Positions 60,382 to 64,000 of a stretch of DNA of 64,000 nucleotides are shown here, piece by piece (the stretch's first letter is position 1; every line of letters begins with the position of its first letter). The DNA is from Chitinophagales bacterium. Lineage in GTDB: Bacteria > Bacteroidota > Bacteroidia > Chitinophagales > Chitinophagaceae. The translations under genes were made by a program, and so were the position numbers. The notes below the pieces were generated by a model, which was not told where the DNA came from, searched no databases, and saw nothing but the letters and a program-made list of their open reading frames with translations. The stretch lies in NCBI GenBank assembly GCA_017303455.1, contig JAFLBM010000015.1, forward strand, positions 17,439-81,438, given 5' to 3'.

Positions 60382-61026
60382 TTACGGGGCCAGCCGTTCT
60401 GTTTTCCACCGGTCCCCGTCTTTGGTATATAAGATGCGGTCATGCATCCGGCTTGGTCTTCCCTGCCAGAATTCCACCCGGAATGGTTTCACCCGGTACC
60501 CGCCCCAATGCGGCGGTTTGGGTATTTGTCCATGTTTAAAACGTTCTGCATAGTATTGAAACGTTTCTTTCAGCCAGGCTTTGCCGGCCACCACCATACT
60601 TTGTGGCGAAGCCCAGGCACCGATCTTGCTGCCTTCGGGACGGCTGTCGAAATAATCAATACTTTCTTTGGCCGTTATTCTTTCGGCGGTGCCGTTAATA
60701 CGTACCTGCCGTTCCAGTTCTTTCCAGTAAAATAACAGGCAGCATTTATCATTGGCATCCAGTTGGGTGCTCTTGGCGCTGTTGTAGTTGGTGAAAAAGA
60801 CAAACCCTTTTTCATCAAAGGCTTTTAATAAAACGGTCCTTGCATCGGCCATACCTTCAGGGCTGGTGCTGGCAAGGGTCATGGCATTGAACTCTTCAAT
60901 CTGTGATGCGGCAGCATCTTCCCACCATTTTTTAAACTGGGTAAACGGGGATTCATCCACTTCATCTTCATTCAGGGAATGTAAGGTATAGTCTTTGCGC
61001 AGCTTCGCTATTTCTTCAGGGTTCAT
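60382..61026 (-). CDS. pdxH: pyridoxamine/pyridoxine 5'-phosphate oxidase
   Basis: Makes pyridoxal 5'-phosphate with FMN and O2, the last step of PLP synthesis or salvage. The 214-residue protein shows MTLASTSPEGMADARTVLLKAFDEKGFVFFTNYNSAK (about 47-83, FMN binding), LFYWKELERQVRINGTAERI (about 97-116), SRPEGSKIGAWASPQS (about 130-145) and the C-terminal RVEFWQGRPSRMHDRILY. All are family hallmarks. Length is typical. Upstream lies the start of an AT-rich accessory patch. Confidence 0.95.
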   Translation of the reverse strand: MNPEEIAKLRKDYTLHSLNEDEVDESPFTQFKKWWEDAAASQIEEFNAMTLASTSPEGMADARTVLLKAFDEKGFVFFTNYNSAKSTQLDANDKCCLLFYWKELERQVRINGTAERITAKESIDYFDSRPEGSKIGAWASPQSMVVAGKAWLKETFQYYAERFKHGQIPKPPHWGGYRVKPFRVEFWQGRPSRMHDRILYTKDGDRWKTERLAP

Positions 61027-61197
61027 AATGCGGTAATGATTGTGTCGGGTAAAGATAAACCATCTTCCGTGTTTCAGTAGTGACTGGGTACGGTTAAATA
61101 ATATTGAGATTATATTTGTGAACCTGCTCTGGATCTTGTGGAATTTTATTGTTGAGAAGAAGGCAGGATTATGAAAAGCCGGTCAGAAATGAAATGA

Positions 61198-61247
61198 CGC
61201 CGGGTCCACGGCCAGCAAAGGGCAAGCCGTGAGACTAGGTTGAGAAA
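61198..61247 (+). repeat. direct repeat A, copy 1, with internal hairpin
   Basis: About 50 bp, CGCCGGGTCCACGGCCA...GTGAGACTAGGTTGAGAAA, shared with 62987-63039 at roughly 85-90% identity by eye. Its core CACGGC/GCCGTG forms a hairpin; in the other copy one base changes but pairing is kept (G-U). It sits 24 bp upstream of an AT-rich orphan gene, as does copy 2 (31 bp). Confidence 0.65.
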
Positions 61248-61270
61248 AAGTAACAATTAAGAAATATAAA

Positions 61271-61777
61271 ATGAAGCACTTTATTTTTTCTTTGGCATTA
61301 GTATTGTTTTTTTTATTTAGTATAAAAGGTCAAAAAAATAAAATAGGAGTACTTGTAAATAAAAATCAACAGAAAATATGGGTTAAAGCATTTTCTCCTT
61401 TTCTTTCGTTCAAAAATAGCCAGGACTTGCTTGTTTTTGAAGATAGAGGCGATTCTATTTTAAGTGTGCGAGCATCGAAAAAGAACGTATCCTACACGAA
61501 CGATTTTAATAGTATTTTGGGGAATACAACAGATTCTTTAACGACTACCCCGATTATTTGTAAGATAAGCAAAGCTGATTCTTCTATAATTGAAGCGATA
61601 ATATTAATTCGCTCTTGCGATTCGTGTAGTATAAATAGCAGGAAATTTGTTTCAATTAATTTTCAAGAAAAGAAAGTTTTAATTAATGTATATGATGGGT
61701 ATTATCATTTTTTTGTTAAGTTGAAAAAGAGAGAAAAATATTATCAGTTATATTCCTATAAACGTAAGGGCCTATAA
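61271..61777 (+). CDS. AT-rich orphan gene for an exported protein
   Basis: A 168-residue protein with a hydrophobic signal peptide (residues 1-20, FFLFSIKG) and no lipobox. The mature part is Lys/Ser/Asn-rich with alternating strands (LVFEDRGDSILSVRA, TTPIICKISKADSS, KFVSINFQEKKVLINVYDGYYHFFVKLKKREK) and a Cys pair (RSCDSCSINSRK). I do not recognise the family. Base composition is clearly more AT-rich than the flanking housekeeping genes, which with the repeat before it suggests recent acquisition. Confidence 0.6.
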   Translation: MKHFIFSLALVLFFLFSIKGQKNKIGVLVNKNQQKIWVKAFSPFLSFKNSQDLLVFEDRGDSILSVRASKKNVSYTNDFNSILGNTTDSLTTTPIICKISKADSSIIEAIILIRSCDSCSINSRKFVSINFQEKKVLINVYDGYYHFFVKLKKREKYYQLYSYKRKGL

Positions 61778-61862
61778 GCATACTCCTTCTCAGCCGGGTC
61801 TTAAGTTCTTCACAGGCGAGTCTCGGAAATGATTATGTGCAGACATTGTGGTACTTTTCCTG

Positions 61863-61917
61863 CCCAGAGTCTCCCGGCAGAATTCAGCGGTATAGGAAAA
61901 CCAGCGGGGACTCTGGG
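61863..61917. repeat. REP-like long hairpin upstream of the RAYT gene
   Basis: CCCAGAGTC (61863-61871) and GACTCTGGG (61909-61917) form a 9-bp stem; TCCC and GGGG inside can add pairs. It shares the AGTC...GACT logic with the hairpins downstream of the transposase, so it may be part of the same REP-type family. Confidence 0.6.
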
Positions 61918-62011
61918 AGATAGATGAACGGAATAAATAAAAAGAACAGCCAAGGATACAACTCCGTTTCGGCCCATGTCTCCCCGCTGGTTTATGTTTG
62001 CAGGCCGGGGA

Positions 62012-62032
62012 CCTGCCTACCTGACAGGCAGG
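62012..62032. repeat. short palindrome, CCTGCCT-type
   Basis: CCTGCCT, 7-nt spacer, AGGCAGG, 47 bp before the RAYT start. Same family as at 4560, 32445 and 41995. Confidence 0.5.
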
Positions 62033-62078
62033 CATTGGGCGTTGTGTAACGTTTATTCCTATTTAATATCTTTACGAC

Positions 62079-62693
62079 ATGCCGGTTCGCAAAGAGATAC
62101 CATGCCAGGAGGGGTTGTTCTTTATCACTTTCACCTGTTTTAAATGGCTGCCACTGCTTGATTTTACAAACAGTTACGACCTGGTTTATGGTTGGTTTGA
62201 CTATCTGAAAAAACAAAATCACCGGGTTGCCGGCTATGTGATCATGCCTAATCATCTTCATGTCCTGATTGATTTTTCAGCTACTGCAAAGAAGATTAAT
62301 ACCATCATTGGAGATGGTAAGCGGTTTATGGCGTATGAGATCATTCAACGCCTGCAACGGGCAGGTAAGACCGATCTGTTGATGATGCTGGAAAAAGCAG
62401 TGGCGGCTAAAAGAAAGGAGAAAGGAAAGTTGCATGAAGTATGGGAAGAATCGTTTGACTGGAAAATTTGTGAAACGGCGGAGTTTACCTATCAAAAGCT
62501 GATCTATATCCACAACAATCCCTGCAGTGGCAAGTGGGAGTTGGTTGAAGACATTACAAAGTATGAGCATAGCTCAGCAAGATTTTATATAACAGGCAAA
62601 CATGCAGGCTATATGGTTACTGATGTAGAAGTAATATTGAGCGGGAGATATGCAGCGGACGAGTTGTCGAAAAAGAAAGAGAAAAATAGATGA
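62079..62693 (+). CDS. REP-associated tyrosine transposase (IS200-like, RAYT)
   Basis: A 204-residue Y1-type HUH nuclease. VIMPNHLHVLIDF near residues 52-64 holds the metal-binding His-x-His pair, and the nucleophilic Tyr is expected in the helix near YQKLIYIHNNP (about 138-149), which fits the family. RAYTs are domesticated IS200-like transposases that handle REP palindromes rather than mobile IS ends. Long hairpins lie on both sides. The last ~28 codons are part of a 173-bp unit repeated in tandem just downstream, so the natural C-terminus may have been altered. Confidence 0.88.
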   Translation: MPVRKEIPCQEGLFFITFTCFKWLPLLDFTNSYDLVYGWFDYLKKQNHRVAGYVIMPNHLHVLIDFSATAKKINTIIGDGKRFMAYEIIQRLQRAGKTDLLMMLEKAVAAKRKEKGKLHEVWEESFDWKICETAEFTYQKLIYIHNNPCSGKWELVEDITKYEHSSARFYITGKHAGYMVTDVEVILSGRYAADELSKKKEKNR

Positions 62694-62956
62694 AAGGAAC
62701 AGATGTCTTCGTATTGGCCCGGAGTCCATGGGGAGATTCGTTGCTGAGACAAAGACCGGATGATGAGACTCCGGGCCGAAAAAATATGGTTACTGATGTA
62801 GAAGTAATATTGAGCGGGAGATATGCGGCTGAGGAGTTGTCTGAAAGGAAAGAAACAAATGGCTGAAAAGGAATGGATGTCTTCGTAGTGGCCCGGAGTC
62901 CATGGGGAGATTCGTTGCTGAGACAAAGACCGGATGATGAGACTCCGGGCCGAAAA
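62611..62956 (+). repeat. tandem duplication of the transposase 3' end with long hairpin (2 x 173 bp)
   Basis: Unit 1 spans 62611-62783 and unit 2 62784-62956, highly similar, both beginning ATATGGTTACTGATGTAGAA. Each unit ends with a hairpin of 62 nt: GGCCCGGAGTC (62716-62726; 62890-62900) pairs perfectly with GACTCCGGGCC (62767-62777; 62941-62951). Unit 1 overlaps the RAYT coding end; unit 2 is a noncoding relic of it. The unit could come from slippage or from transposase action at the hairpin. Confidence 0.8.
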
Positions 62957-62986
62957 ATGCTATAAATTTGACAAAGCCAGTTAATA

Positions 62987-63039
62987 GCGCCGGGTCCACG
63001 GCCAACACACCAGGCAAGCTGTGAGACTAGGCTGAGAAA
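62987..63039 (+). repeat. direct repeat A, copy 2, with internal hairpin
   Basis: About 53 bp, GCGCCGGGTCCACGGCCA...GTGAGACTAGGCTGAGAAA. Compared with copy 1, most differences fall in the loop; the stem CACGGC/GCTGTG keeps pairing by a G-U. It lies 31 bp before the second AT-rich orphan gene. A TAAATTTG -7-like box at 62963-62970 is just upstream. Confidence 0.65.
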
Positions 63040-63069
63040 TAATATTAATGAATCTCATTAGAGTTAACT

Positions 63070-63357
63070 ATGATTACATTCATTCAGTTTTTAATTCTCC
63101 TTATCTGCGCCCTTTTAGTGCTTAAAACTTATTATCACCTGAGAATTGAAAACCCTAGTGATGGAAGAAGTAAAATTTTTGGAAAATTATTCTTGGGTAT
63201 TTTTGGAGTGGGAATTATTTTACCAATATTCAGGACGTCAAGTAACCCAATTCAAAAGCGATTAATCCGCAAGGCAAATATTGTGATATTTCTTTTTTAT
63301 TTATGTTTTGGAATAATTATGTTATTAGCATTCATTGATTTTTCTAATAATAATTAG
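63070..63357 (+). CDS. AT-rich orphan gene for a small membrane protein
   Basis: A 95-residue protein with three hydrophobic segments (about 3-20, 40-55 and 70-90) and a basic central loop (SSNPIQKRLIRKAN). I do not recognise a family. It is AT-rich like the gene at 61271 and, like it, follows one copy of repeat A. It may belong to the same kind of acquired unit. Confidence 0.55.
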   Translation: MITFIQFLILLICALLVLKTYYHLRIENPSDGRSKIFGKLFLGIFGVGIILPIFRTSSNPIQKRLIRKANIVIFLFYLCFGIIMLLAFIDFSNNN

Positions 63358-63399
63358 AATTCGAAAATCTGAAATAATGAAAATCTAAAACTTTAAAAG

Positions 63400-63423
63400 G
63401 CAGTGCTGAGTTTGCAACACTGC
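63400..63423 (-). terminator. possible terminator of the 2-oxoacid oxidoreductase gene
   Basis: GCAGTG and CACTGC pair around a 12-nt loop; on the minus strand it is followed by CTTTTAAAGTTTT. The stem is only 6 bp, so the call is weak. Confidence 0.35.
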
Positions 63424-63456
63424 ATCAAACCGATTTGGTTTTACCAGTCATCTTGC

Positions 63457-64000
63457 TCAGCTCACCGATTCCCCTTTCAATTCAACAACCATCGCTTCAC
63501 CTATTTCCAATGCCTGCTGGTTGATGGGAAGTAAATGATGATATTTCTCCGGTAACACTTTCTTTAATGCTTCCAGGATAGATTCATTGCTGACAACGGG
63601 CCGCAATTGAAGATAGGCCCCCAGTATGATCATATTCATCACCTTTGCATTCTTCATCTGCAGTGCTTCCGTAGTGGCGGGGATGCCGATTATTTCAATA
63701 TCCGTCCGGGTACTTGGTTTGAAAATATTACTGGATTCATATAATAAGATGCCCCCGGGTTTTACCCTCGGGGCAAATTTATCCATCGAAGGCTGGTTCA
63801 GCACTATCGCAGAATCAAAGAGGGAGATGATCGGTGAGCTGATCTTATTCGCTGAAATGATCGTAATGCAATTGGCCGTACCACCCCGCATTTCCGGTCC
63901 GTAGGAAGGCATCCAGGAAATTTCTTTATTCTCCAGCATCCCTGCATAGGCCAGGGTCATGCCTAATGATAATACACCCTGTCCGCAAAAGCCGGCCACG
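63457..64000 (-). CDS. 2-oxoacid:acceptor oxidoreductase gamma subunit (partial)
   Basis: The gene runs off the right edge; the visible 180 residues lack the true start, which lies beyond 64000. The protein begins AGFCGQGVLSLGMTLAYAG, the GxGGQG-like binding loop of the gamma domain (here GFCGQG), followed by SWMPSYGPEMRGGTANCITIIS and LFDSAIVLNQPSMDKF. These fit pyruvate/2-oxoglutarate ferredoxin oxidoreductase gamma (KorC/PorC type). The subunit helps 2-oxoacid oxidation to acyl-CoA with ferredoxin. Catalytic subunits are not seen in the window and should lie upstream, to the right. Confidence 0.85.
   Translation of the reverse strand, partial: VAGFCGQGVLSLGMTLAYAGMLENKEISWMPSYGPEMRGGTANCITIISANKISSPIISLFDSAIVLNQPSMDKFAPRVKPGGILLYESSNIFKPSTRTDIEIIGIPATTEALQMKNAKVMNMIILGAYLQLRPVVSNESILEALKKVLPEKYHHLLPINQQALEIGEAMVVELKGESVS

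Larger units (their letters stand above)
61778..62078. other. 301-bp gap before the RAYT gene, with hairpins
   Basis: Holds the hairpin at 61863-61917, an inverted pair AAACCAGCGGGGA (61898-61910) / TCCCCGCTGGTTT (61981-61993), and the palindrome at 62012. I see no ORF or promoter that I trust, apart from the short leader before the RAYT ATG. Confidence 0.6.

Noticed and set aside
61198..63039. Repeat A copies as integron-type cassette attachment sites
   Set aside because: Two hairpin-bearing repeats each precede an orphan gene, but no integrase is present, the R-box style core sites are not seen, and two copies are too few.
62694..63069. CRISPR-like array in the tandem repeats
   Set aside because: There are only two units of 173 bp, the repeated part includes coding sequence and there are no unique spacers.

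Overview
The window looks like the chromosome of a member of Bacteroidota, most likely a Chitinophagaceae-type organism. The grounds are promoters of the TTTG/TTG-N17-20-TAnnTTTG class, type IX secretion (T9SS) cargo with C-terminal sorting domains plus a SprE/PorW-like protein, a TonB receptor under a TPP riboswitch, tandem GIN-domain (DUF2807) proteins, DUF4954, and a DAHP synthase fused to chorismate mutase. It is ordinary gene-dense chromosome, except for an AT-rich accessory patch near the right end (about 61.1-63.4 kb). I see no CRISPR array, prophage, plasmid functions or rRNA.

Layout. 0-2.2 kb: D-Ala-D-Ala ligase, a PASTA membrane protein and a rhodanese. 2.2-4.6 kb: a TonB receptor behind a TPP riboswitch, so probably a thiamine receptor. 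4.7-6.9 kb: three tandem secreted GIN beta-helix proteins. 7.0-10.4 kb: a lipoprotein, initiator tRNA-fMet, Era, Der and a tiny Ala-rich lipoprotein. 10.5-25.8 kb: two T9SS cargo proteins, DUF4954, GlmS, MgtE, a SET protein, a CHRD lipoprotein, MutS and a MuiA-like protein. 25.9-34.4 kb: housekeeping genes (SpoU methyltransferase, UbiA prenyltransferase, RuvX, Def, RluD, LipB, a PLP deaminase, a nucleotidyltransferase). 34.4-36.1 kb: an ECF sigma factor overlapping a membrane-anchored protein that joins an anti-sigma-like segment to a serine protease. 36.2-38.2 kb: the second Ala-rich lipoprotein and a DbpA-type helicase.

38.25-47.4 kb is the most interesting part: a nearly complete operon for chorismate, phenylalanine and tyrosine synthesis (pheA, aminotransferase, tyrA, DAHP synthase-chorismate mutase, aroB, aroA, aroC, with small unrelated genes interleaved). 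It is preceded by a promoter, a 29-codon ORF with 9 Phe/Tyr codons among 11, a terminator hairpin, and an upstream copy of the terminator's 3' arm that could form an antiterminator. Together these make a classical Phe/Tyr leader-peptide attenuator. Copies of a short GC-rich repeat also lie inside pheA, the aminotransferase and tyrA and are read through in frame.

47.4-60.3 kb carries envelope genes: L,D-transpeptidase, OmpA/TSP3 protein, PBP1A and a SprE/PorW-like TPR protein, with a divergent cluster of a short membrane protein, bactofilin, AtpZ-like protein, membrane protein and SprT-like protein. 60.3-64 kb holds pdxH, a RAYT transposase with tandem long hairpins and a duplicated 3' end, two AT-rich orphan genes each preceded by the same ~50 bp repeat, and the cut-off gene for a 2-oxoacid:acceptor oxidoreductase gamma subunit.

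Several genes (mgtE, mutS, rluD, lipB, the SpoU methyltransferase, a GNAT gene and the Phe/Tyr leader ORF) have the TAnnTTTG element only 4-8 nt from the start codon, which suggests leaderless transcripts. All functional calls come from reading motifs by eye; no database search was run.
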